DNA of 64,000 nucleotides from Homarus americanus (GCF_018991925.1 NW_024732415.1:3736613-3800612), one strand, 5' to 3'. Numbered from the stretch's first letter, positions 24,001 to 33,189 are shown. The notes: generated by a model from the letters alone, not told the origin. Program-made: numbers and translations.

Positions 24001-24678
24001 GCTTTAATCCCAGACTTGGTAGGACAGTACACAGGTGTTGAAGACTGATGTTATGTTAGATGGTGTGGCGACCTGTGGTGTAATGTCAGCATGATCACCT
24101 CGCAAGTAAGTGGACCTGGGTTCGATCCCTGGGCAGGGTGAAACTATGGGCAAGTTTCTTCATACCATTTGCCTCTGTTTACCCAGCAGTAATTGGGGAC
24201 CTGGATGTTAATCGATTTGTGGATCATATTCCGGGGTAATGGTTAGCCAGTGCAGTTAGCCATCCTCATTATACAAGGAGCACCCATTATTATTATTATT
24301 ATTATGTTAGATGGTTTATGCACTAAGAGAACATAAATATTATTTGTTTGGAGCTATTGAATGAATAATTTCCTAAATTCACTAAACATCACTCACGAGC
24401 AACAAAATATTAAGCTCAAAACATATGTGTGAAGGTTGATATTCCCTCACCATATCTTACCAAATTACATGCTCTTTACATGATTATCCATCATCATCTG
24501 CTCCTGATTGCCCTTCATTACCAACTCCTCACCTGATTTTGCTTCGCCACTTGCTCCTCACCTCAAAATCTGGTTGTTCCTTCTTCATAACAGGTTCTAC
24601 ATCAATTGGATGAAAATCTGCCCACACCACACCCAAAAACAGAGTGGTGAGAGTGACCACCCACACAATACGTGACAT
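5000..24678 (-). CDS. TMEM165: TMEM165 (GDT1/UPF0016 family), 5' part with microexon cluster
   Basis: Three constitutive exons (24,678-24,562; 23,823-23,565; 16,402-16,227) join in frame to 184 codons. Five short phase-0 exons follow at 12,746-12,711, 8,866-8,831, 7,253-7,218, 5,309-5,277 and 5,035-5,000. The protein has a signal peptide (1-20), an acidic lumenal segment (21-73), a first membrane block with the family motif ELGDKT (89-94), then IPRVYT...MLREG and DEGQEELEEVQ, which match vertebrate TMEM165. Family members are Golgi membrane Mn2+/Ca2+ to H+ exchangers needed for glycosylation. The second half with the second ExGD motif is not in the window and must lie left of position 1. The gene is downstream of Pvr in the same orientation. 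Confidence 0.9.
5277..5309 (-). CDS. TMEM165: TMEM165 candidate microexon M4
   Basis: A 33-nt exon encoding CKQDSKEGEVA, with acceptor cattttctcag and donor GTGAGT, phase 0. It is one codon shorter than its sisters but keeps the GATTCT core and GGTGAAG. Only 241 nt separate it from M5, a short intron by the standards of this gene. Confidence 0.72.
5310..7217. other. TMEM165 intron between M4 and M3
   Basis: Nothing recognised beyond AT-rich intronic sequence; short open frames here (for example 6,588-6,821) have no family resemblance. Confidence 0.5.
7218..7253 (-). CDS. TMEM165: TMEM165 candidate microexon M3
   Basis: A 36-nt exon encoding YTPDSRESGEAM, with acceptor tctctcacttcctcag and donor GTAAGT, phase 0. 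It shares DS at positions 4-5 and GEAM/DEAV near the end with M2. Its upstream intron keeps the likely branch region GAACTAATTATT seen before M2. Confidence 0.75.
8831..8866 (-). CDS. TMEM165: TMEM165 candidate microexon M2
   Basis: A 36-nt exon encoding YSADSVNGDEAV, with acceptor catatcctcag and donor GTAAGT, phase 0. Its flanking intron shares GAACTAATNATT and the CTCAG acceptor with M3, supporting tandem duplication of exon plus flanks. About 30 nt upstream of the acceptor, on the gene's sense strand, starts a roughly 200-nt (TC)n tract. Confidence 0.75.
8897..9101. repeat. (GA)n microsatellite
   Basis: About 205 bp of GA repeat, nearly pure with a few GC substitutions near 8,977-8,989 and from 9,063 onward. 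On the TMEM165 sense strand it is a (TC)n pyrimidine tract ending about 30 nt before the acceptor of microexon M2. The long Arg-Glu and Leu-Ser frames across it are artefacts. Confidence 0.95.
9108..9217. repeat. 30-bp tandem repeat, about 3.7 copies
   Basis: The unit starting CATCTGCCCCACCCTGGTCA and ending GAACCATAC is repeated at 9,108, 9,138, 9,168 and partially at 9,198, with one or two substitutions per unit. It abuts the GA microsatellite. Confidence 0.9.
12711..12746 (-). CDS. TMEM165: TMEM165 candidate microexon M1
   Basis: A 36-nt exon encoding YRHGSVEEGAVT, with acceptor tttcttacacag and donor GTAAGT. It is phase 0 on both sides and directly continues ...RRREDD of the upstream exon. 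It resembles the other four microexons in length, first codon (TAT/TAC/TGC), GGATCT/GATTCT core and acidic-Gly centre. A (TG)n tract on the transcribed sense lies about 30-65 nt upstream of the acceptor. Confidence 0.72.
12778..12810. repeat. (CA)n tract upstream of microexon M1
   Basis: An interrupted CA repeat (acacacacatacatactcacacac...). On the gene's sense strand it is (TG)n, ending about 30 nt before the M1 acceptor. Confidence 0.8.
13379..14467. repeat. Tigger-like end plus internal tandem repeat
   Basis: CAGTAAAGCCTCGAATAACA at 13,376-13,395 looks like another Tigger-like left end. Behind it two diverged tandem units occur: the phrase AAAATAAGACCCTGGTTGT is at about 13,722 and 14,111, and GTACAAAAGATTCATTATTG at about 13,927 and 14,288, a period of 360-390 bp. 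The start of a third unit is cut by the element at 14,468. Confidence 0.55.
14468..15322. mobile_element. Tigger/pogo-like element, family B full copy
   Basis: Terminal inverted repeats CAGTGGTCCCTCGGTTAATG and, inverted at the right end, CAGTGGTCCCTCGGTTAACG, flanked by TA on both sides. Subterminal GTTAACCGAA-type repeats are frequent. The 855-bp element has no transposase frame and carries a (GAT)n stretch near 14,658. Confidence 0.85.
15323..16061. mobile_element. family B second copy lacking its left end
   Basis: From AATTGGTTCC onward this segment repeats the previous element (same CACTTACTTTGAG...GGCTCCTGG block, (GAT)n, GGGGTGGAGGAG) and ends with the same CCGAGGGACCACTG followed by TA. 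Its left inverted repeat is missing, so it sits head-to-tail behind the full copy. Confidence 0.75.
16227..16402 (-). CDS. TMEM165: TMEM165 exon with IPRVYT and DEGQEELEEVQ blocks
   Basis: The 176-nt exon completes the Ala codon and encodes MFGYVITWIPRVYTFYASSV, LFAIFGLKMLREGWKMKPDE and GQEELEEVQSDLRRREDD (127-184). This is nearly identical in pattern to the end of the first membrane block and the start of the central charged linker of vertebrate TMEM165. It ends in phase 0 at GTAAGT, so any of the downstream phase-0 microexons can be joined to it. Confidence 0.95.
17193..17950. mobile_element. degenerate Tigger-like element, partial
   Basis: It begins TA-CAAGTATCCCTCGTTTAATA and shares the interior phrase TACTGTTACA(C/T)GCACA...GCAGAATGTG twice internally and with the element at 33,723-35,056. 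The right end was not found; limits are approximate. A possible transposase N-terminal remnant follows at about 17,998-18,090. Confidence 0.5.
18389..20212. mobile_element. DNA-transposon-like element with internal higher-order repeat
   Basis: The left end CCGTATATACTCGTGTATAG and a right end reading inverted CTCGTTTATAGGTCGACTC frame about 1.8 kb. Inside, a block starting near 18,885 (TTTTTCGAATC...CAGTTAAAAAACTGTTACAT) is repeated near 19,465, and each block contains related sub-units of about 190 bp (GACGAAAACAA...TTACAAT phrases). No intact ORF. Confidence 0.6.
21030..22414 (+). mobile_element. Tigger-like element with transposase remnant
   Basis: TIRs CAGGGGGTCCCCGACTTATG and CAGGGGGTCCCCTGGTTTTG (right end inverted), flanked by TA. 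The plus strand holds a broken transposase: a start with APKKRN, an HTH-like GFSRSTVRTILKGK, a CENP-B-type DFVASRGWFNRFKVRANG, and a C-terminal EALFKFKQQDANTARFTKI...ITEYLQCYKEIYD-like tail. The catalytic DDE region between them is missing and several stops are present. Confidence 0.8.
21336..22226 (+). pseudogene. Tigger/jerky-type transposase pseudogene
   Basis: Reading in the plus strand with frame changes gives the order of a pogo/Tigger transposase: N-terminal psq-type HTH, CENP-B HTH (WFNRFK at about 21,757-21,775), then directly the C-terminal tail. Stops at about 21,403, 21,529, 21,595 and 21,920 and loss of the DDE core make it non-functional. Confidence 0.75.
23565..23823 (-). CDS. 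TMEM165: TMEM165 exon with ELGDKT motif
   Basis: The 259-nt exon starts in phase 0 (ctgcag acceptor) and encodes DDTGNGAVVHSGSGDRF and other polar residues, then FLNAFIAALSMIIVTELGDK. The E-x-G-D-K-T hexapeptide (89-94) is the cation-binding signature of UPF0016 proteins; FFIAAIMAMNHPRVTVFSGA follows, as in TMEM165. It ends one base into an Ala codon with donor GTGAGA. Confidence 0.95.
24065..24301 (+). mobile_element. tRNA-derived SINE with target-site duplication
   Basis: The head resembles a tRNA: box-A-like TGGTGTAATGTCAGC and a perfect box B GGTTCGATCC at 24,119-24,128. The tail is (ATT)n. TTATGTTAGATGGT is present on both sides (24,051-24,064 and 24,302-24,315), a 14-bp duplication. 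It sits in TMEM165 intron 1. Confidence 0.85.
24562..24678 (-). CDS. TMEM165: TMEM165 exon 1 coding part: start and signal peptide
   Basis: ATG at 24,678 (A at -3) opens MSRIVWVVTLTTLFLGVVWA followed by DFHPIDVEP, a good signal peptide with cleavage likely after Ala20. The open frame extends upstream only through a TTG, so this ATG is preferred. A tttgtctttgcag acceptor lies 16-19 nt upstream, suggesting a 5' untranslated exon farther right. Two GTGAGG donors exist, at 24,561 and 24,532; only the first, after ...QPDFE, ends in phase 0 and fits exon 2. Confidence 0.85.
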
Positions 24679-25455
24679 TCTAGTGATCAATCTGCTGCAA
24701 AGACAAAATTGAGACAAATTAATATTCTGGGTTTACATTCTGACCTGGCCATCAAACCAAGATGACAAATTCATTAAGTTTATTTAGTGACAAATAATTT
24801 GTTTACTTAGTCTTGGGTATATTCTCTAAACATACATAAATTCATTTCATGATTCACAGTTAATGTAGTCTGTCCCATTTGGTTATTAATTTACAACAGG
24901 TAAGACTTGGCCCTTGATTATCAGTCTTTATAAATCATCTTAAGACCTCTACTTAACATTCAGTAAAAATAACTGAAAATACATACAAATCCATTTTGTA
25001 ATACTCAGTGTTAAACATTTATAAATGAGGCAACAGTTGCTTAGCATATTAATATACCATAGCTCCCTTGTCAAGTAGACAAATTTGGTAAAAGTACAGG
25101 AAAAAATCATAATAGTTTGTGATGAAAATTTCTTCAAGTAAAATAAGTTGTAAAAAAATATGACAAATAATTCAAAACAAACATGGGTGACCAGAAAAGC
25201 CAAAATTAAAATTCCTGTTAACTAATACAGACACAATATGGTCCATCATTCCTCAATATGGAGTTGAAATACTGGTTAATTAACAAGTTCCTGTTTACAG
25301 GATACAGAAATCCAAGCCTAAATCCATGCAACCACACTTACAGATGGAAATTATTTAAAAATAAAATCAAAATAAAATCAAACCTTCCCCAAGTGGTGTT
25401 AGGTTGTACCAGATCTAAGAAACTCTAATCATATAAAATCTGGTTTAACTATACA

Positions 25456-25521
25456 GTACTTTACTTTACTTTACTTTACTTTACTGTACTGTACTGAACA
25501 GTACAGTACAGTACAGTACAG
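25456..25521. repeat. pentanucleotide palindrome (TACTT/TACTG and TACAG)
   Basis: A run of TACTT units passes into TACTG units, then after AA into CAGTA units, so the TACTG and CAGTA halves are reverse complements and could form a hairpin. Shorter TACTG/TACAG runs occur at 741-768, 21,006-21,030 and 26,695-26,720. Confidence 0.85.
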
Positions 25522-26885
25522 GTATTAAGCTTGTCTGGAAATGTTTCACATAATGTTTATTCTAAACCATTTATGTACAAACCATCCAAAGAATTTATGA
25601 TTTTTTAGTATATTATACAAACAAATTGTTCACCTGTAAATTCAGCATTACAGTAGCCAGCATTTGTAAGGGATAACTGTACATTTATGAAATGCTATAT
25701 ATAACTCCTAACATGAGCAACTGATAATAAAACTCAATTAGTTTAGTGTCCAATGCTTTAAATTCATATTTTGGAAGAATACACACCACAGACCGGGAAT
25801 TCCCGGCTGGACAGTCTGAAGGCTACATAGCCGGGATGTTTAAGTTAGGTTGGAAAACTCACGTAGCCTAATATATGAGCTGTTAGGTTTGATTCCTTAG
25901 GTTCTTTTGGTTTTTCTTTTTTGGTTAGGTAAAACTTGATTCCTCCAAAATATTTGGGATGTTCTTCAGAAAAGGAAGAAGTTTTCTTCTATTGAAAGTT
26001 CCTTATGATGCTCTTTAACCCACACACCTCTTCCAAACTTACTGAGTAATTTTTTAAGGTGTTCAGTTATCATTAAGTTAGAATGACAATACCCGTAGGT
26101 TCTTGTGTAGAATTTAATTTTGAATATTTTTTTTCAACGGTATTTGTTGCGCAAACTGATAGTAACAGAGATATAAGCATACTTTACCAATAGTCGAAAA
26201 AACTAGCCCCTTTTACACATGTTGGCAGCCATGGAGCAAGGCACATGGTTTAAGTGATCTAGAATATGCATTACACGAATAGTGTTGGCATTTCCTATGG
26301 TAGTGATTCCTTATAGGAGTACCCTATGCTCCAGAATACATCCCAGTGGGTAATCAAAACAGAATTTTTGGAGTAGGTTAGGGACGATGTTTCTACGTGA
26401 GCTTTACAGGCAGCATTATAATTTCAATAGTTCTGGTTATTTCATTTCAGTGTTAAGAAAAATCTCCCAGGACCTAAATGGTTGTACATATTTGAAAGAT
26501 CCCTTGGATTTATGAAATAAATTTACTCTTATTATAATGGAAACAATTGCCAATAAAGCAGAAAAGAGTAAATGGCTCAGTGAATCTTTGGTTTACTAAA
26601 ATTCTAAGTTACAATAGTGTTATTTTGTTCCATGTTCTAATTTATGAGAGAAAACCCCCAAGCTATAAAATTTATTTTTCCCACTTTTGCATATACTGTA
26701 CTGTACTGTACTGTACTGTATTTCCTATGGTGATACAGTTGGCAGATAGGGAGCACTAATATATATTATTACCCATAATAGTTAACATTTATCAGAAAAA
26801 CCTGTCAACAAAATGGACTAACATAACATCCCATTATAGAGGGGTAAATATTTACAAGTGGACTCTCGGCAATTTTAAGGTTGAA

Positions 26886-27300
26886 ACACTGTTTTACCGA
26901 CGTGTTTTAATGTGTTTTGAACAAGTCGACTTCTCTAGGTTGATGTTGTTAAGGCTGTATACATTGACAGTATTTGTTCTTCCAATATTAAGTACGCTGC
27001 ACTTGCTGGTGTTGAATTTCATTAGCCATTTTTCTGACCACTCCTGCAGTTTGTGTAAATCCTCCTGTAGTGCATTTGCATCCAGCCCTGAATTAATCAG
27101 CCGCCCTATTTCGGTGTCATCCGCAAACTTGCTTATGTCACTGCTGATCCTAGTATCTAGACGTATATGTAGATAATGAACAAGAGTGGGCCCAGTACTG
27201 ACCCCTGGGGAACCCCACTGGTTACACAGCCCCACTCAGATTTATCACCATCTACGCTGACCCTCTGTGTTCTATCGGTGAGCTGTTTACTGCAATATTA
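26886..27300 (-). pseudogene. non-LTR retrotransposon RT fragment
   Basis: Minus-strand frames read a GxPQGSxLGP-like segment (degraded), then SKFADDTEIGRLI (the FADD catalytic box), LHKLQEWSEKWLMKFNTSKC and LNIGR, the order of a LINE reverse transcriptase palm and thumb. It is frameshifted and truncated at both ends. Confidence 0.8.
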
Positions 27301-27819
27301 CCGAAGAAAACTGTCTTAGAATTTTCTGTAGATTTCACAAATGTTGCCAGATTTAACGTAAAGAATTATAGGACTTAAGTTAAGAAATACCGAAATGGTG
27401 TTAAAAATATTCCTAATAAGGAGATCTAAAGGTTGGGGATGGTTAAAACAGTCGGCCGTGTATTGGCTGAAACTGCAATAATACCTTTTGCCATTCCCAT
27501 AAAGCTTTATCTTCTACAGCAAAATGTTCTCAAGTTGCTGGTTCAGGTATACAACCATCATTTGGTCCAACGAATTACCGAAAAGTACCCAAATGTACCC
27601 AAAAGTATATTAAATCAGGGTAAAATCATAACGAATACTATATGTTTTACATCAATAAAACCTGATTAATAATGTTTTTATCGAAATGTAGTCAAAATAA
27701 TGAAATAATACAGCGAAAAACGCTAAATTCCAAAGAGTCACCTATCCAAAATGGAGATATAATTACCGATGTTTCTGTTACTTTGGGGTATTTATCATAG
27801 CCATAGGATTTACTTTTCG

Positions 27820-27838
27820 TTAGGTTAGGTTAGGTTAG
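27820..27838 (+). repeat. interstitial (TTAGG)n
   Basis: Nearly four perfect TTAGG units. Shorter TTAGG/CCTAA runs are seen at about 48,766-48,826 and 55,140-55,165. TTAGG is the usual arthropod telomere unit. Confidence 0.85.
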
Positions 27839-29616
27839 CGAAGTGCATCACGATGGATCTGAGTTATCTCCCTTGTTCACGAACTCTTTGGAATTTAGCG
27901 TTCGCCAATACTGAAAGTTTTTCGCTGTTTATTATTTCATCTTACAAATTATTTTTATAAAATAACACTAAAAATATTATTAAACAAGTTTTGTGTATGT
28001 ATAACAGATATTCGTTAATATTTTACCCTTATTTGCTATACTTTTGGGTACTGTGGGGTAATTCGTGGCTCCCACCATCATTGACTTCTGCACTTTGAAC
28101 AGTTATAAATTGATCCTAGAGACACTTACACTTGATCATTAACAGTTATGTGAAGTTTTATGTGTAGGATTTTAAATGTCTTACTTTAAATTTCTTGGTC
28201 ATATCGACTCATTGTTTACCAACAATATCGACGAAGTGTGATTATATACGACCTGTACTTGCACTATATATTTATAACTACACTATACTGTACATATTCA
28301 GCCAATATGAATATGTAAGCTGAGTTTACTGAACAAATATCTGACTTTACAGAACATCTATCCACACCGATTTTACTATTTACCCGGCACACGTATCTGG
28401 ATATTAGGCTTATAGTTTCTTTCTGAAATGCCAAATAATTAACAATGTGATCGATTAAATGGTAAATCACAAACATAATCTACATACGCTGCGTTATACC
28501 TCGTGTTCCAGTCAACTCCAAGTCCGACACACTCAATACAGTCACTTTATCCTGCTGTTGTATGTCACGATCACGACAACTCACTGAGAAGCATCAGCTG
28601 GATATAAACTCTAAACCTTCTTTCCCTTACTTAATATGGAGTCTGAACTGAGATAATTCTTGCAGCGTTGTGATAATAAGTCTTATAAATGTAGCATCCA
28701 GTAGTATACATAAGGATTCCAATTCTATATCTTATTGCGGTAGCATGTCTTATAATCTGTTGCTGTGCTTACGTCAAAAGTTTACAAAAGAACAGTTGTG
28801 GGAGTGTATACTGAAGACGTTAACCTCACCACTGCCAGTTCCAGTTTTTCTATGAAAAGTTGAAAACTGATGTCATCCACTTCAAAAAACATCAACACTT
28901 TTTTCCAGACTGCACGAGAATAAAATATGCAATTTTATAAAATGTATGTTAAGTTTTTTCATCAGCCATGTAATCAACAACTATATATTTATATGTTTCC
29001 TCAAGATTAGTATCGGGTTTAATATAACTAAGTAAATTATTCCAATCTTTAAGAACTAGATGTATAGTGCTATTTCTATTTTATTTTCAATTTAATTATA
29101 TTTCATTTGGGCATGCCCGAGAATTTATACTAACTTATTTTTATATTTATCGTCAATTAATTAACTTGTAATTATGCTACCACCACTCAGGCATGCCAAG
29201 TTCTACATACTTGGGCTTCAGCATAAATCCCCTTAAATAATTTTGCCAGCTGGCAAGAGGGCCAGACACGTGAATTCTGGTTATTTTCTGGCATGCAAAT
29301 TATACTGAAGGAAGGAAGAGTGATAATTATATAACAGTTAATTACTCCTTATTAAAGATAAGTCAAACCAGACTTGGGCTCTGGAAGTTTTTTTTGCGGG
29401 GGGGGGGACGACTTGGCTTCGGCTTCGAAGCTAAAGGCATGGCACCGGCTTCGGCTTCGAAGAGGATTTCTTCTTTACACGAGCACACTGCAGGGGCGGA
29501 TCCAGGATTTTGTAAGGGAGAGGTCGGATTTTGGGTGAAGGGAAATAAAGTCACAAGGAAAAAGTAACAGATAAAAGTCACAATTTTGGCTTGTAAAAAA
29601 TAACACTTGTCTTAAA

Positions 29617-31860
29617 TACCCCGTCTGGTCCCCGAGATATGCTAGGGACTGTCAGTTGGTTGAAAATATTCAAAGGAGGGCCACCAGACTGGTACCTGCT
29701 CTTCGGCACCTCAGCTACCCTGAGAGATTGGAGCGCCTGAACTTGCCTAGCTTATACTACAGACGGGCAAGGGGATCCCTACACATGAACCATGCAGCGG
29801 TCGACAAAATTAAGAAGAAAACCCAGAAATTCAAGACGTGGGTTGGGTCAAACGATGAGCAAGACAGGAGGATGTATGCAAGAGCCAGAAACCAAGCAAA
29901 GATAGAGTGTAGGAGGGCTGAAAAGGAGTTCCAAAGGCTGGTTGCAAGCGAGGTCAAGTCAAACCCAAAGGCGTTTTACCGCTATGCAAAGTCGAAATTG
30001 AAAACGCGAGTAGGAGTATCAGACCTGAGGTTTGAAGATGGTAGTTACGCAGATTCTGACCAGGATAAAGCTGAGGCATTGAACAGCTTCTTTTCCTCAG
30101 TGTTCACAAGAGAGGATGCAACTAACCTTCCTGCGTTTGAGGACAGACGGTTCGACACAGCACTGACCCACATTGTGTTCACAGAAGAGGGTATTAGAAA
30201 TAAACTGTCCAGGCTAAAGGTCCATAAGAGTCCTGGACCTGACATGGTGCATCCTAGAGTGCTAAGGGAGCTGTGCAACGAGCTTGCAGAGCCCCTGAAG
30301 ATTCTGTTTTGTAAATGCCTGGATGAACAAATGGTCCCCAGTGAATGGAAAGTGGCTTATGTGAGTCCTATCTTCAAGAAGGGCGATAGGCACTCCACGA
30401 ACAACTATAGACCGGTGAGCCTGACCAGCATAATATGTAAAGTACTTGAGAGTATTATCAGAGATGCAGCGATGGAACATCTACTACGAAACAACCTTGT
30501 AAAAGATTGCCAACACGGTTTTATGCCGGGGCGCTCTTGCTTGACACAATTGCTCAAGGTATTGGATATTTGGACCCATATTCTAGAACGGGGTGGTAAT
30601 ATCGACAATATTTACCTAGATTTTGCCAAGGCTTTCGACAGTGTACCCCACGAAAGGCTGAAAATCAAACTGGAAGGGTACGGAATTCGGGGAAATGTCC
30701 TAGCGTGGATAGAAGACTTTCTACATGACCGCAAGCAGTGTGTGGTGATTAATGGCACGAAATCGTCATCTGTACCTGTAACAAGTGGGGTACCGCAGGG
30801 TAGTGTATTGGGCCCGCTGTTGTTTGTTTGTTTCATAAATGATATGCCTGACGTTGTACACTCCTCCATACAAATGTTTGCCGATGATGGCAAGTTATTT
30901 CGGGAAATTAAGAACCAAGCGGACTGTGAAGAGCTGCAGAAGGACCTCTGTGGGCTCCAGGAATGGTCGAAGGAATGGCTGCTGAGATTCAATGTCACGA
31001 AGTGTAAGAGGATGCACCTGGGGCGTACCAACGGTAAGGAGGCGTACCATATGTCCCAACGGGATGAAGAAAATGTACTAGTTGAGACTGTGTGTGAGAA
31101 GGACCTAGGTGTGTATGTTGACAATGAGCTGAAGTTCTCGGGCCATTTTGAGAAGAAGGTAAATCAGGCAAATAAATTATTGGGTCTTATAAGAAGGTCG
31201 TTCAGATATCTAGACGGTCCGTCCCTCGTGACGATCTTCAGGAGTGAAGTGCTTCCCCATCTGGAGTACTGTCACCCCATCTGGTCCCCGAGATATGCTA
31301 GGGACTGTCAGTTGGTTGAAAATGTTCAAAGGAGGGCCACCAAACTGGTGCCTGCACTTCGGCACCTCAGCTACCCTGAGAGATTGGAGCACCTGAACTT
31401 GCCTAGCTTATACTACAGACGGGCAAGGGGGGACCTAGTTGAGGTTTAGAAGCATCTCAGGGGGCACTACTCAGTTGAGTGTCCTTACTTGGAGCTGGCG
31501 GACGCTCGCCCCACAAGGGGTCACAGCTCAAGATTGAAGAAGCCGCAAGTCCAGAAAACCGTGAGGGCAAACTTTTTCGGAGTGAGGGTTGTAAACTCTT
31601 GGAACAATCTACCAGAGAGTGTTGTGATGGCACCGAGTGTGAGCTCTTTCAAGAGAAGACTTGACCAACACTGGAGCGGGTTCAGGTACATTCAGGAGCC
31701 GGTGCATGCCCAGTATTTGCCAACAGTGCGTGACAGAGACGTGACCGATCGCCCGGGCGGCTAGCGAGCCGACCTTTTGGTGAAGAATATAAAGGAAAAG
31801 AGACGTGACCGATCGCCCAAGCGGCTAACAAGCCGATCAGTGGCGAAGAGGATAAAAGTA
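29617..31860 (+). mobile_element. chimeric non-LTR retrotransposon copy
   Basis: A LINE copy carrying a long reverse-transcriptase frame but no endonuclease domain. Its first about 155 bp (29,621-29,775) duplicate the 3' coding part found at 31,273-31,432, so a tail fragment was joined to a 5'-truncated body. The 3' part ends with GTGACCGATCGCCC(A/G)AGCGGCTA-type repeats and GAAGAGGATAAAAGTAAA. The same 3' sequence recurs at 31,868, 33,190, 40,795 and 49,905. Confidence 0.85.
29656..31449 (+). CDS. non-LTR reverse transcriptase ORF (597 codons)
   Basis: An uninterrupted frame with LINE reverse-transcriptase boxes in order: KSPGPDMVHPRVL (from residue 191), SEWKVAYVSPIFKKGD, NNYRPVSLTSIICKVLE, GFMPGRSCLTQLL, DFAKAFDSVPHERL, SGVPQGSVLGPLLF and FADD (408-411). 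It copies RNA to DNA for its own element. No ATG is at its 5' limit; the first in-frame ATG is at 29,785. Residues 1-40 duplicate the ORF's own C-terminal region. The closing TAG at 31,447-31,449 corresponds to TAT in the tail copy at 31,868, and the same frame continues open to about 31,763, so it is a single nonsense change. The clade (CR1/jockey-like) is uncertain. Confidence 0.85.
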   Translation: MVENIQRRATRLVPALRHLSYPERLERLNLPSLYYRRARGSLHMNHAAVDKIKKKTQKFKTWVGSNDEQDRRMYARARNQAKIECRRAEKEFQRLVASEVKSNPKAFYRYAKSKLKTRVGVSDLRFEDGSYADSDQDKAEALNSFFSSVFTREDATNLPAFEDRRFDTALTHIVFTEEGIRNKLSRLKVHKSPGPDMVHPRVLRELCNELAEPLKILFCKCLDEQMVPSEWKVAYVSPIFKKGDRHSTNNYRPVSLTSIICKVLESIIRDAAMEHLLRNNLVKDCQHGFMPGRSCLTQLLKVLDIWTHILERGGNIDNIYLDFAKAFDSVPHERLKIKLEGYGIRGNVLAWIEDFLHDRKQCVVINGTKSSSVPVTSGVPQGSVLGPLLFVCFINDMPDVVHSSIQMFADDGKLFREIKNQADCEELQKDLCGLQEWSKEWLLRFNVTKCKRMHLGRTNGKEAYHMSQRDEENVLVETVCEKDLGVYVDNELKFSGHFEKKVNQANKLLGLIRRSFRYLDGPSLVTIFRSEVLPHLEYCHPIWSPRYARDCQLVENVQRRATKLVPALRHLSYPERLEHLNLPSLYYRRARGDLVEV

Positions 31861-31867
31861 AAAAAGT

Positions 31868-32247
31868 AAAAGTGACCTAATTGAGGTGTATAAGCATCTC
31901 AAGGGGCACCACTCAGTCGAGTGTCCTTACTTGGAACTGGCGGACGCTCGCCCCACAAGGGGTCACAGCTCAGGATTGAAGAAGCCGCAAGTCCAGAAAA
32001 CTGTGAGGGAAAACTTTTTCGGAGTGAGAGTTGTGAACTCTTGGAACAATCTACCAGAAAGTGTTGTGATGGCACCGAGTGTGAGCTCTTTCAAGACAAG
32101 ATTTGACCAACACTGGAGCAGGTTCAGGTGCATTCAGGAGCCAGTGCATGCCCAGTACTTGCCAACAGTGCGTAACAGACGTGACCAATCGACCAAGCGG
32201 CTAAAGAGCCGATCAGTGGTGAAGAGGATAAAAGTAAAGTAAAAAGT
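31868..32247 (+). mobile_element. extra 3' tail of the same retrotransposon
   Basis: It repeats 31,431-31,860 at high identity (GACCTA(A/G)TTGAGGT...CATCTCA, then FFGVRVVNSWNNLPESVV in translation, then QYLPTVR) and ends in AAGTAAAGTAAAAAGTAAA. It lies directly after the first tail, making a tandem tail. Confidence 0.85.
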
Positions 32248-33189
32248 AAATCAATTTCATTGCTTTATTATCGTAATTCACCATTGTATGTGTATTTGAA
32301 GAAAAACATACTGAAACACCATATACAGTGTACAGGTGTGTTTATGACAGACTCAAGTACTGTATCTATTGTAATTTGGTACCTAACACATTAAAAAAAA
32401 TATATATATAAATTTGGTACATTACCTTAAGGTACCATATTCATATAAGCGAAAGAGGTGGAAAAAATAGAATATTAATAAAAGTGAACATTTGTATAGC
32501 AAGGGATCCCTGTACAGTATATACTCTAAAATCTATACACTTAAGCTTTCAAGCTATTCTTTGTTTTGACTTTTAATGTTGGAAACCAGAATACCAGGAG
32601 AAAATGTGTCATTCTTTTGCAGGTTTGCATTGATTAATACCCTTCTCACATCCAACCTAGAGACTAAATCCAGGGCACAGTGGTAAGCAACAAGCATGAC
32701 CTTGTTTCATCAGCAAATATTAAGTTATTTGAATATAGTAACTCACCTTTAGATGGGTTTGTCTTCATGATGGGCAGATTATTACAGTATTATGTACTCG
32801 TATTTTGTTCATCAATATAACTTTTGGGGGAAAAATTTGAATATTTTTTGTTGCCTGGAATGCATCATCAATTTACTTTATTAAGTGAATGGTTATTATA
32901 GATCCACAACATAACAACTCAACTTTATTAACCTTTGTTGCATTTCTGTATCATGGATCAGTCCCTCCTTTGATGATAGTTTTTATATTGTATGAAGTTT
33001 TGTGTATACTCTTAACAAAGGACAACTATACACATTACAATATTATTGACATTAACACATATACAAATTAATACATTCAGCACTTTCTCACAAATACTAG
33101 TACAGCTTAGCATTACTTACTTCTGATCTTGGTCTTCACTACAAACTAATTTTTTCTCCATTTTTCATAACAATGGGCTCCTCATTCTT

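Noticed and set aside
24065..24140. Possible tRNA gene
   Set aside because: The A and B boxes are present, but the acceptor stem does not pair, and a (ATT)n tail plus a flanking duplication identify a SINE.
29656..31449. 597-codon frame as a possible host gene
   Set aside because: Its motifs are those of a LINE reverse transcriptase, and its ends are repeated elsewhere in the window.
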